Positions 44,595 to 52,925 of a stretch of 64,000 nucleotides of DNA are shown here, one piece after another (position 1 is the first letter of the stretch; each line of letters begins with the position of its first letter). The notes beneath the pieces are model-generated. The model did no database searches, had not been told where the DNA came from, and saw only the letters and a program-made list of their open reading frames with translations. Source of the DNA: DAIMFL01 sp964372215. GTDB lineage: Bacteria; Pseudomonadota; Alphaproteobacteria; Dongiales; Dongiaceae. Both the position numbers and the translations under genes were made by a program. The stretch lies in the NCBI GenBank assembly GCA_964372215.1, contig CAYJQC010000003.1, positions 62,001 through 126,000 on the forward strand, written 5' to 3'.

Positions 44595-46610
44595 CTAGTA
44601 GCAGGGAGTGCGATAGTCGATATGCGGGAACGGGGTGACCCGGTAGAGTCCCGCAGGGTTCGTCTGCGGATCCAGGCGCACCCGCTGTTCGCCGCCGCGC
44701 CACAGGTGGCGCTCGCCGGTCAGCAGGTCTTCCGCCTCGAACGCGTCTTCGGGGCCGATGCCCATGTCGTCGAGCGGGAATTGCACGACCGCCTCGTGGG
44801 TCTCGAACGGGTCGAGGTTGACGGCGACGAACACCATGTTGGAGCGGTCGGCCGTCATCTTGCCATAGAACAGCACCGAGTCCGAATCCGCGGGATGGAA
44901 CCGCAGATTGAGCAGCTCGTGCAGTGCGGGATTGTCGCGCCGGGCGCGGTTCACCTTGGCGATGTAGTCCTTGATGTTGCCGGGGCGATCCCAGTCCCAG
45001 ACCTTGTGCTGGTACTTTTCCGATTCGTGATACTCCTCGGTGTCGGGAATCGCCGCGTTCTCGCACAGCTCGTAGCCGTTGTAGATGCCGTAGACGCCGG
45101 ACAAGGTGGCGGCCAGCACGAGCCGCATCTGGAAGGCCGGACGCCCGCCGCGCTGCAGGATCGGCGGCAGAATGTCGGGGGTGGAGGTGAAGAAGTTGGG
45201 ACGCAGGTATTCCCGGCACTCGTCCCGCGTGAGTTCGGTCAGGTAGTCGATGAACTCCTGCTTGAAGTTGCGCCAGGTGAAGTAGCTGTAGGACTGGGTG
45301 AAGCCGGCCTTGGCCAGGACCTTCAGCATCTTCGGCCGGGTGAACGCCTCGGACAGGAAGATCACCTCGGGATGATCCCGCTGGACCTCGTGGATCAGCC
45401 ATTCCCAGAACGGCACCGGCTTGGTATGCGGGTTGTCGACGCGGAAGGTCGCCACACCCTGCTCGACCCAGAACAGCACTACGTCCCTGAGCGCCTCCCA
45501 CAGGGCGGTGCGGTCGTCCGGGTAGAAGTTGATGTTGACGATGTCCTGGTACTTCTTCGGCGGGTTCTCCGCGTACTTGATGCTGCCGTCCGGACGGAAG
45601 CGGAACCATTTCGGGTGCCGGGAAATCCAGGGGTGATCCGGTGCGCACTGGATGGCGAAGTCGAGCGCCACTTCCATGCCGTGGTCGCGGGCCGCCGCCA
45701 CCAGCCGCCTGAAATCGTCCAGCGTGCCCAGCTCGGGATGAACGGCGTCGTGGCCGCCCTCGGCCGCGCCGATGGCATAGGGGCTGCCGGGATCGCCGTC
45801 CTTGGCGTCGAGCGTGTTGTTCGGACCCTTCCGGTTGCGCCGCCCGATCGGGTGGATCGGCACGAAGTAGAGCACGTCGAAGCCCATCTCCTGGACCTCG
45901 GGCAGCCGCGCGATGCAGTCGTCGAAGGTGGCGCCCGTGCCGGGCGTCGTGCCCTGCGAGCGGGGAAACATCTCGTACCAGGCGGCATAGCGCCCGGCCA
46001 GGCGGTCGACCACGATCTCGAGCTCGCGATGATAGACCGTGAGGTCGGCCGGCTTGCCGCAGCGGGCCATGAGTTCGCGCACCGCCTCTGACAGCAGGAG
46101 CGTCGCGCGCGCGTCGGTCGACGCCGACTTGTCGAAGTCGTCGACCAGGCGGCGCAATGCGGCCTTGTCGGCGCCGCCCGCCTCGCCATGCGCGTCCGCG
46201 AGCGTCACCCGGCACTCCTGCAGATCGAGCGCGATGTCCTCGCCGGCGTCGCGTTTCTTGATCGTGTCGCTGCGCCAGGATTCGAACACGTCCGTGCACG
46301 CCTCGATGGTGTAGACGTGGCGGCAGTTGCGCGTGAGCTCGAACTGCCCCGACCAGCGGTCGTTGTCGACCAGGCGCATGGGCGCGCGCTGCCACTCCGC
46401 CGCGTCGATCGTGCGGTGCTTCACGGTGGCGCGCAGGATGTCGTGGCCGTCGCGGAAGATGTCGGCCTGCACCTCGAAGAGGTCGCCGACCACGCGCTTG
46501 ACCGGGTAACGACCGCCGTCGAGTTCGGGGCTGACACCCTCGATCACGATCCGGTTGTTCGGGTTCCACGCGGAATGAAGTTGCTGGAGCACTAGGGGCT
46601 TGCGGGCCAC
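44595..46610 (-). CDS. glgE: Alpha-1,4-glucan:maltose-1-phosphate maltosyltransferase
   Basis: The 671-residue GH13_3 enzyme adds maltose from maltose-1-phosphate to alpha-1,4-glucan. The N-terminal DUF3416-like domain (about 20-190) is followed by the catalytic barrel. FRVDNPHTKP gives the nucleophile Asp392, FLSEAFTRPKM the acid/base Glu421 and NFFTSTPDI the third acid Asp479, at nearly the same numbers as in the Streptomyces enzyme (394, 423, 480). The start is GTG at 46610 with GGAG six bases upstream. It lies between the amylase-like gene (24-base gap) and treS-mak in the operon. Confidence 0.96.
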   Translation of the reverse strand: MARKPLVLQQLHSAWNPNNRIVIEGVSPELDGGRYPVKRVVGDLFEVQADIFRDGHDILRATVKHRTIDAAEWQRAPMRLVDNDRWSGQFELTRNCRHVYTIEACTDVFESWRSDTIKKRDAGEDIALDLQECRVTLADAHGEAGGADKAALRRLVDDFDKSASTDARATLLLSEAVRELMARCGKPADLTVYHRELEIVVDRLAGRYAAWYEMFPRSQGTTPGTGATFDDCIARLPEVQEMGFDVLYFVPIHPIGRRNRKGPNNTLDAKDGDPGSPYAIGAAEGGHDAVHPELGTLDDFRRLVAAARDHGMEVALDFAIQCAPDHPWISRHPKWFRFRPDGSIKYAENPPKKYQDIVNINFYPDDRTALWEALRDVVLFWVEQGVATFRVDNPHTKPVPFWEWLIHEVQRDHPEVIFLSEAFTRPKMLKVLAKAGFTQSYSYFTWRNFKQEFIDYLTELTRDECREYLRPNFFTSTPDILPPILQRGGRPAFQMRLVLAATLSGVYGIYNGYELCENAAIPDTEEYHESEKYQHKVWDWDRPGNIKDYIAKVNRARRDNPALHELLNLRFHPADSDSVLFYGKMTADRSNMVFVAVNLDPFETHEAVVQFPLDDMGIGPEDAFEAEDLLTGERHLWRGGEQRVRLDPQTNPAGLYRVTPFPHIDYRTPCY

Positions 46611-46634
46611 ATCAATCTCCGTTTGGGCGAGCGG

Positions 46635-47924
46635 CTAAGCGGTCTGAAGGAGTCGCCACTCTAGGGGTTGAAGCCTGTAGGTCAAGGATCGGGAAGCGCT
46701 CGATGCCGTCGGCGTAGCATCGCGAAGCATTGTGTCGGGCATCTGCACCCCCGAAATCATCGCCGCGACGTCGACGACGACGGTCGCTGTCGAACTCGGA
46801 TTGGCCAGGAACAGGCTGGCCGCAGTCCCGTCATTGATCTGTCTGAGGAGCGCGAGGCTGCTGCCGTCGCTGGAAAGCCGACGTTGCGGCCCCTCTTCGT
46901 TCAGCGCCGGGCAGGCCGCTCTCATCCGGTTGATCCCGGCGATCTCGGCGGAGATGTCGAACAGCGGCGTTTCCCAATGCTCGGGGCGAGTCTGCACGAC
47001 GTCGAGCCGGCGCTTGAAGCCGAACTCGTACCCGACGGGCAACAGCACGCCGGTCGAGAAGCAGGCCGCAAGGGCGTATCGCAGCAGATAGTGCCGCCGC
47101 GCGTCATCTGCCGTGATGCCATCAGGCAGCTCCGTGACCAACCGCTCGGTATCGTGGCTCTCGGGAAAGCCGATCGACGGCGCGATGCGGCGAAAGGCCT
47201 CGTATTGCTCGAGCGCCCAATCCGCCTCCAGGTCCCACCACTTGACGCTGTTGAAGAGATAGTCGAACCCGGCGCCGGCCAGGGCTTCCACCTGCTCGAT
47301 CCGGCAGCCGAGCGTCTCGGCATGGAACTCCGCCTCTGGCGTGGTGCGCCGCGCTTCGGCGATCAGGGGAGCCCACAGCTCGGTCGGCACCTTGTAGGCG
47401 GCATCGCAGCGAAAGCCGGTAATCCCCAGGCGCAGATAGTGGCGGACGACTTCCGTCCAGTACGCGACCAACTGCTGGCGCACCGTCGCGCTGCCATAGT
47501 CGATCTCGGCGAGATCGCCCCACACTGTCCGCTTGGTCGCATCGGCGGGATCGACGGCGTAGGGCGAGCGGATCGAGCCATCGGGCTCGTGCGCGAACCA
47601 CTCGGGATGCCGCTCGACGAGCACGCTGTCCTTGGCGGTGTGGTTGACGACCAAGTCCATCATCACGGCAAGCCCATGCTTTCGCGCCGCCGCCACGAAC
47701 GCCTCGATCAGGCTGTCATCGTCTTTGTGCGCCTGGCCGCGAAACAGCGGATTCAGGCGGTAGTAGTCTTTGACCGCGTACAGGCTCCCGGAGAAGCCGG
47801 GAAAGTGGAACGGATTGAGGAATAGCCAGTCGAAGTTCATGTGCGCGATGCGCGGCAGATGCTCGCGCCATGCCGCGATCGGGCCGCAGAGAGGTGGAAA
47901 GAGATTGTAGATTCGCGGCCCCAT
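46635..47924 (-). CDS. Small GH13 alpha-amylase-family protein, first gene of the glucan operon
   Basis: The 429-residue protein is a GH13 barrel with all four conserved regions: LAVMMDLVVNHTAKDS, GITGFRCDAAYKVP (nucleophile Asp), AEFHAETLG (acid/base Glu) and IGFPESHDTERL (transition-state Asp). No signal peptide is seen, so it acts in the cytoplasm. It has no carbohydrate-binding module and a short C-terminal sheet. It begins the operon 24 bases before glgE. As I recall, some alphaproteobacteria carry a similar amylase domain fused in front of GlgE; here it is separate, so a functional partnership with GlgE is likely. Its exact reaction (hydrolase or transferase) is not known. Confidence 0.85.
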   Translation of the reverse strand: MGPRIYNLFPPLCGPIAAWREHLPRIAHMNFDWLFLNPFHFPGFSGSLYAVKDYYRLNPLFRGQAHKDDDSLIEAFVAAARKHGLAVMMDLVVNHTAKDSVLVERHPEWFAHEPDGSIRSPYAVDPADATKRTVWGDLAEIDYGSATVRQQLVAYWTEVVRHYLRLGITGFRCDAAYKVPTELWAPLIAEARRTTPEAEFHAETLGCRIEQVEALAGAGFDYLFNSVKWWDLEADWALEQYEAFRRIAPSIGFPESHDTERLVTELPDGITADDARRHYLLRYALAACFSTGVLLPVGYEFGFKRRLDVVQTRPEHWETPLFDISAEIAGINRMRAACPALNEEGPQRRLSSDGSSLALLRQINDGTAASLFLANPSSTATVVVDVAAMISGVQMPDTMLRDATPTASSASRSLTYRLQPLEWRLLQTA

Positions 47925-48362
47925 CGCAACTCCGCTGTGTCAGGCGTGGCAGCCGCGTTCCATGCGCTGGCCGGCACGCGCCCGATGTCCCGGCGAAACA
48001 GGTGTCTCGCCGCAATGACAGGTCTGAATTCTGATGGCTTGGAACGGGAATACTAGCGTACCGGCGCCAGTGGATCAACCGCGGGGTCCGCGTCGAATGC
48101 CGATGCGATGTCGGCCGTCGCAGTTCCTCGCGGGCCGATCTGGCCCGGAATTTCACCGGTGCAGGACGATATTCTCAGCATGTCGGACGCACCGGGCGCT
48201 TGCGCCCGGCCTTCTGGCTGTCGCTCGCCGTGGCCGGCGCCGGACTGCTTCTGCTCCTGCTGCCGAGCTCGGCGTCGGTGCTGACCGGACTGGCGCCGGG
48301 GGCGTTCGGCTTCGCGGCGCTGCCGGCGTTCAGGCTGAGGATGACAGCCAGCGCGGCAGCAG
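47925..48362. other. Stretch between the glucan operon and the carbohydrate locus
   Basis: The 438 bases should contain the promoter of the eight-gene glucan operon. A hairpin CGGCGA (47991-47996) with TCGCCG (48007-48012) lies in the likely leader region; its role is unknown. A plus-strand frame near 48200-48370 encodes a short leucine-rich hydrophobic peptide but has no ATG or GTG start or ribosome binding site. No gene is supported. Confidence 0.45.
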
Positions 48363-49658
48363 TCAGGCGGTGAGCGCCTCGAGCCGGCCGGCGCCGGCGG
48401 CGAGGTCGAGGAAGGTGTAGCGATTGCGGATCAGGCGGGCATTGCGCACCGCGTCGCGGTAGAAATCGCTGGGCCAGCCGATGTCGCTCGCGCGCGTCGG
48501 CGCGCCGGCCCGCTCCAGCACGCGCTGCAGTTCCGCGGCGGGTCGCAGCACCGCGGCGATGGACTCCCGGAGCCGGCTCCAGCGCGCCGCCAGGCGCTCG
48601 CTCAGCATACGTGCCCCGGTCCGGTCGCTGCGTTTCTGCGCGAACTCTGCCCAGCAGGACGGGCCGAGCGTGGCGCCGAACCGCCGCGCGAACGCGGCTT
48701 CGTCCTCGCCGTCCGGGGCGAGCCGCGGTGGCGGTCCGTCGAGCAGGGCTTCCTGCAGCCGCGCCATGGTCAAGGTGGTGACGCCGATCTGCTCGCCGTG
48801 GAACGCCGCCGGCCACGCGGCGTCGCCCATCATGTCGGCATAGTGGCTGATCAGGTGCTCGCCCTGGCTCGCCGGCCGGCTGTCGCCGCAGATGGCGGTG
48901 CCGAAACCGGAGAGCACCAGGGTGCGCACCAGCAGGCGCATCGCGCCCGCGTCACCTTGCATCAGCGCGTCGGACGCGTCGAACAACGGCGCCTCGTCTC
49001 GCGCCAGCAGCGCGAACGGCAGCTGGCGGTACGGCTGCTCGAGCAGGTGGTGGGCGAGCAGCCAGTCGGCCTGCGCAGTCGGCCGACACAGACTGTCGCC
49101 CAGCCCCGAGCGGATCATGCGCGGCGGCGCCGCCGACAGGATCGCGAGATCGAAGAACGCGCCGGCCGGTGCCTGGGCGGCCAGCGACTTCTTGTGGCCG
49201 TGCACCGTGATCGCCGCATTCAGCGAGGTGTAGCCGTTCATCGACGGCGCCGTGCCGAACACCGCATAGGGCTTGCGATCGCTGGCGCTGGCATATTTGC
49301 AGAGATCGTTGATAGTGCCGGAGCCGACGGCGACCAGGGCGTCGGCGGCGGCGGTCGCGTCGCGGATCGCGGCGACCGTCGCCGCGTCGGCGTGGGGCCG
49401 CGCCGGCAGCACGACGCTGTAGACCTGAAACCCGCCGGCGAGCGCCTTTTCGATGCGGGCGCCCATGACGTCGTGGGTGGTCCGATCGCTCACCACGGCG
49501 AGGCGCGGGCCGAACGACAGCGATCGCAGCAGGTCGAGCTCCATGCCGGCGAGCGACGGCTCGATCGCCAGGGCGCGCGTGTCGACGCGCACTGGCGCAG
49601 CGCCTTCCGGGTCGCGATAGCTACCGTCGATCAGCTGCGAGATGATGTCCTGCGCCAT
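48363..49658 (-). CDS. sn-Glycerol-1-phosphate dehydrogenase family protein (EgsA/AraM-like)
   Basis: The 431-residue protein belongs to the iron/zinc alcohol-dehydrogenase-like superfamily with glycerol dehydrogenases. VAVGSGTINDLCKYAS is the NAD-binding signature, TAPSMNGYTSLNAAI follows, and metal ligands fit Asp in GLGDSLCR and His in the SQGEHLISHYADM and AAFHGEQIG segments. Archaeal members make glycerol-1-phosphate from dihydroxyacetone phosphate (DHAP); bacterial AraM homologues do the same and often sit in sugar operons. Here it follows an FGGY kinase and class II aldolase, whose product would be DHAP, so it may interconvert DHAP and glycerol-1-phosphate or a related phosphopolyol. 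It begins 20 bases after the kinase stop. Confidence 0.87.
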   Translation of the reverse strand: MAQDIISQLIDGSYRDPEGAAPVRVDTRALAIEPSLAGMELDLLRSLSFGPRLAVVSDRTTHDVMGARIEKALAGGFQVYSVVLPARPHADAATVAAIRDATAAADALVAVGSGTINDLCKYASASDRKPYAVFGTAPSMNGYTSLNAAITVHGHKKSLAAQAPAGAFFDLAILSAAPPRMIRSGLGDSLCRPTAQADWLLAHHLLEQPYRQLPFALLARDEAPLFDASDALMQGDAGAMRLLVRTLVLSGFGTAICGDSRPASQGEHLISHYADMMGDAAWPAAFHGEQIGVTTLTMARLQEALLDGPPPRLAPDGEDEAAFARRFGATLGPSCWAEFAQKRSDRTGARMLSERLAARWSRLRESIAAVLRPAAELQRVLERAGAPTRASDIGWPSDFYRDAVRNARLIRNRYTFLDLAAGAGRLEALTA

Positions 49659-49678
49659 GGCGGTGCTGTGGTTCCGAA

Positions 49679-51157
49679 CTATTGCAGGAGGGCGGGCTTG
49701 GCGGTGGCGTCGGCCGCGAACACCGGGCGCAGCGACTCGAACAGCCGGCGGTACCGGCCATAGGCTTCGTCGAGCGCCGCGCCGGCGGCGCAGTCAGGCT
49801 GAATCGTCTCGGTCGGGGCGGCCAGCAGGGACGCCGCCGCGGCCGGCGACTCGACGGCGCCGGCGGCAACCGCCGCCAGCATCGCCGCCCCGAGCGGCGA
49901 GCTGTGCGGATGACGCGGCAGCCGCGCCGGCAAGCCGGCCACGTCGGCGCGGATCTGCGCCCAGGTCCGGCTCTGGGCGCCGCCGCCGAGCAGCGCCAGG
50001 AACTCGGCGCCGGCGCCGATGGCGCGCAGGCGATCGATCACGTCGCGCATCGCGAAGGCACAGCCTTCGAGCACCGCGCGCGCCAGGTGGCCCTTGTCGT
50101 GGCTGGGTGTGAGGCCGTAGAAGCAGCCGCGCGCGGCGGGCATCCATTCCGGCGCCATCGCGCCGGTCAGCGCCGGCAGGAAGACCACGCCCTCGGCGCC
50201 CGGCGGCACCGCGCCGGCCAGGCGATCGAGCTCGGCGAGATCGGCGATCGCCAGGGTCGCGATCAGCCAGGCGACGGCGCCGCCGGCGAGCCAGCCGGGG
50301 TTCTCGATGAAGAAGCCGCCGGCCGGATAGACGTGGGTCTCCACCAGGTCGGCCGGATCGATGGTCGCCGCGGCGTGCACGGCACCGACCACCTCGCCGG
50401 TGCCGACCGACACCACCACCGGCCCGGGTCCGATGACCCCGGCGCCGAGCGGGGCCGCGAAATCGTCGCCGGTGCCGACCGCGACCGGAATGCCCGGCTT
50501 CAGGCCGGCCAGCTCGGCGCCGCGCGCGGTCAGCGCGCCTGCCCGCGCGCCGGCGGCGCGCAGCTCGGGCAGCTCGCGGCGCTCGACCTCGAACAGCCCG
50601 AGCAGGCCGTCGTCGTAATCGCCAGTGGCGAGCGCGTAGAGCATGGAGGTCGAGGCCTGCGCGTGGTCGATCACCGCCGCGCCGGTCAGGCGCTCCACCA
50701 GATAGGATACCGGCTGGTGATAGCACCGGGCGCGCACGCCCGGCCGGCGCTTCAGCCAGCGGATCTTCGCCGCCAGGTGGCTCGGATCCGGCACGATGCC
50801 GGTGCGCCGGCGGATCAAATCGGCCGGCAGGTCCGCCAGCTCGGCCCGGGCGCGCCGGTCCATCCAGATGATGCAGGGGCCGAGCGGATCGCCCCTGTCG
50901 TCGACCGGCACGCAGCCGTCGAGCTGGCCGCTGATGCCGAGCGCCGCGACCTGGTCCGCGCGCGCACCAGCTTCGGCCAGGGCGGCGGCGATGGTCGGCG
51001 CCAGGGCGTTCTCCCACAGAAGCGGGCTCTGCTCCGCCCGGCCGTCCTGGTCGAGGCTCGGCCGGTAGGACCGGCTCGCCGCGCCGCGCACGGCGAGATC
51101 GCGGTCGACCACCATCGCCTTCAGGCTCTGGGTGCCGATGTCGACGCCGACGATCAT
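49679..51157 (-). CDS. FGGY-family carbohydrate kinase
   Basis: The 492-residue protein has the FGGY kinase fold: MIVGVDIGTQSLKAMVVD phosphate-binding start, LGISGQLDGCVPVD, a GTGDDFAAPLGAG loop and VVVSVGTGEV, and a late ALLGGGAQSRTWAQI segment. It phosphorylates a sugar or polyol with ATP, most like xylulokinase in overall appearance, but the substrate cannot be told. I place the start at 51157 since it gives the usual N-terminus; the longer reading (51220) begins inside the aldolase gene. The ribosome binding site is weak in either case, and coupling to the aldolase stop 22 bases upstream is likely. In context it would phosphorylate the substrate that the aldolase then cleaves. Confidence 0.87.
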   Translation of the reverse strand: MIVGVDIGTQSLKAMVVDRDLAVRGAASRSYRPSLDQDGRAEQSPLLWENALAPTIAAALAEAGARADQVAALGISGQLDGCVPVDDRGDPLGPCIIWMDRRARAELADLPADLIRRRTGIVPDPSHLAAKIRWLKRRPGVRARCYHQPVSYLVERLTGAAVIDHAQASTSMLYALATGDYDDGLLGLFEVERRELPELRAAGARAGALTARGAELAGLKPGIPVAVGTGDDFAAPLGAGVIGPGPVVVSVGTGEVVGAVHAAATIDPADLVETHVYPAGGFFIENPGWLAGGAVAWLIATLAIADLAELDRLAGAVPPGAEGVVFLPALTGAMAPEWMPAARGCFYGLTPSHDKGHLARAVLEGCAFAMRDVIDRLRAIGAGAEFLALLGGGAQSRTWAQIRADVAGLPARLPRHPHSSPLGAAMLAAVAAGAVESPAAAASLLAAPTETIQPDCAAGAALDEAYGRYRRLFESLRPVFAADATAKPALLQ

Positions 51158-51179
51158 CGCGGGGGCGGCGACGGCGCGC

Positions 51180-51842
51180 TCAGCAGCAGCCGCCCGGCGG
51201 CTCTTCCGACGCCTGGCCATAGCTGCGGAACTTGTCGATCACGACGGCCACTTCCTCGTCGGGCAGGATATGCGGCTTGCCGATCTGCAGGGCGCGCCAG
51301 TACTGCGCGGCCAGGGTCTCGACCTCGATCGCCAGCCACAGCGCCTTCTTCAGGTTCGGCCCGAGCACGATCATGCCGTGATTGGCCAGCAGGCAGGCCT
51401 GGCGGCCGGCCAGCGCCTTCAGCGCCAGGTCGGACAGCGCCTGGGTGCCGTAGGTGACATAGGGCGCGCAGCGGATGTTCGGGCCGCCGGCCGCCGCCAC
51501 CATGTAATGCACCGCCGGGATGTCCATGCGCAGGCAGGCGAGCGTGGTGGCGAACATGGAATGGGTGTGGACGATGGCGCCGACTTCCGGCCGGCTCGCC
51601 ATGATGTCGCGGTGGAAGCGCCATTCGCTCGACGGCCTGCGGCCGCCGTCGTGACTGCCGTCGGGGTGCATCACCACGATGTCCTCGGGCTCCATCTCGG
51701 CGTACGGCACGCCCGACGGAGTCAGCAGCAGGCCCTCGGGAACGCGGGCGCTGACATTGCCGGAGGTTCCCTGGTTGATGCCCCGTCCGTTCATTTCCCG
51801 GCAGGTCGCGATGATCTCGCGTCGAAGCGCCTCGTGTTGCAT
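51180..51842 (-). CDS. Class II aldolase/adducin family protein (L-fuculose-phosphate aldolase-like)
   Basis: The 220-residue zinc aldolase resembles FucA. INQGTSGNVSARVP and LLTPSGVPYAEM bind phosphate, SSEWRFH gives the catalytic Glu, IVHTHS supplies two histidine zinc ligands, and LLANHGM the third. The family cleaves ketose-1-phosphates into dihydroxyacetone phosphate and an aldehyde. It is cotranscribed with the FGGY kinase and EgsA-like genes downstream, and begins 57 bases after deoR. The C-terminal GGCC tail is unusual and might bind metal, or be incidental. Confidence 0.88.
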   Translation of the reverse strand: MQHEALRREIIATCREMNGRGINQGTSGNVSARVPEGLLLTPSGVPYAEMEPEDIVVMHPDGSHDGGRRPSSEWRFHRDIMASRPEVGAIVHTHSMFATTLACLRMDIPAVHYMVAAAGGPNIRCAPYVTYGTQALSDLALKALAGRQACLLANHGMIVLGPNLKKALWLAIEVETLAAQYWRALQIGKPHILPDEEVAVVIDKFRSYGQASEEPPGGCC

Positions 51843-51899
51843 GCGTCCATTTCCCTTCTGATGTCTCGGCCGGCGGCGGAGACCCGCGCAGCCCGGCCT

Positions 51900-52670
51900 C
51901 TATGGCGTGTCGGCGGCGCTCACCAGGATCTCGATCGGCAGTCCGGCGAAGGCCTCGGCCAGCGCGGGATCGGGCGTCCGGTCGGTGACCAGATAGGTGG
52001 CCCGCTCCAGGCTCTCGACCCGCACCGGCGCGAAGCGGCCGAACTTGTCGTGGTCGGCGACGATGGCGACGGTGCGGGCGGTGCGCAGCATCAGGCCGTG
52101 CAGCTCGGCCTCCTCGCGCGTGTAGTCCATCAGCCAGCCGGTGGGCGAGATGGCGCCGGCGCCGATGACGGCGAAGTCGGCGAAGTAATGCGACAGCATC
52201 TCGGTGGCGTCGCGGCCGAGGGTCGCCTGGTTCTCCGGCTGCACCTCGCCGCCCAGCATGTAGACGCGGTTGCCGTTGCGGCCGCCGAGCTTGACGCAGC
52301 TGGTCACGCAGTTCGTGAACACGGTCAGGTTGCTGCGCCCGAGCAGCTCGTCGGCGACGCTTTGCACGGTGGTGCCGGAGGCCAGGATCACCGAGGCGCC
52401 GTCGGGAATCAGGCTCGCCGCCAGTCGGCCGATCGCCCGCTTGCCCTCGACATTGGTGACCTGGCGCAGCGTCATGTCGGGCTCGCTGCGGTCCAGCGAA
52501 ATCGCGCCGCCATGGGTCTTGCGCAGCTTGTTCTGCTCGGCGAGCAGCATCAGGTCGCGCCGGATGGTCTCGCGCGAGACGTTGATCTTGCGCTGGATCT
52601 CGGTCGCCGAGATCGAGCCGCGCGCCTTCACCAGTGCCAGAATGCGTCCCTGCCGTTCCTCCGCGAGCAC
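51900..52670 (-). CDS. DeoR/GlpR family transcription regulator
   Basis: The 256-residue repressor has an N-terminal helix-turn-helix (ISATEIQRKINVSRETIRRDL at about 19-39) and the DeoR sugar-phosphate sensor domain, with ILASGTTVQSVADEL and VIGAGAISPTGWLMDYTREEA. I choose the GTG at 52670 because GGAGG lies seven bases upstream; the ATG 20 codons earlier adds a non-homologous leader. It heads the aldolase/kinase/dehydrogenase operon and is divergent from the ABC importer operon, so it probably represses both arms until a phosphorylated sugar intermediate binds. Confidence 0.91.
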   Translation of the reverse strand: MLAEERQGRILALVKARGSISATEIQRKINVSRETIRRDLMLLAEQNKLRKTHGGAISLDRSEPDMTLRQVTNVEGKRAIGRLAASLIPDGASVILASGTTVQSVADELLGRSNLTVFTNCVTSCVKLGGRNGNRVYMLGGEVQPENQATLGRDATEMLSHYFADFAVIGAGAISPTGWLMDYTREEAELHGLMLRTARTVAIVADHDKFGRFAPVRVESLERATYLVTDRTPDPALAEAFAGLPIEILVSAADTP

Positions 52671-52777
52671 GCGTCGTCCTCCGATCCGATTCACCCGGAA
52701 AATGCCGGGGTTCGCGCCGGTCCGCCGCATTACGCCACAGCCGGGATGTGGATGTATGAGGCATTTTTAGCATTGAG

Positions 52778-52807
52778 TTGCATTTATTGGCAATAATGTT
52801 GTAATTT
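52778..52807 (+). promoter_or_regulatory. Divergent promoter with candidate DeoR operator
   Basis: The spacer between deoR and the ABC operon turns abruptly AT-rich at about 52755-52810. TTGCAT (52778-52783) and TAATTT (52802-52807), 18 bases apart, could be the -35 and -10 elements of the ABC operon promoter. Between them lies the palindrome TTATTG-G-CAATAA (52784-52796), placed where a repressor would block polymerase. The DeoR family commonly binds such repeats; binding here is inference. Confidence 0.5.
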
Positions 52808-52925
52808 GTGGTGGCCGCGCCGGAACGACGGTGCCCGCGCCCATGCCGCGGGCAGCCGCGCGCCAGGCGCCGGGGACGAAAAAACAGGGTCAACCGACGA
52901 CGACTGGGAGCAAGGAGGCGTCACG

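Noticed and set aside
48200..48372. Plus-strand frame with a leucine-rich hydrophobic stretch (possible small membrane protein)
   Set aside because: No ATG or GTG start in frame, only a TTG without ribosome binding site, and its end overlaps the egsA-like gene.
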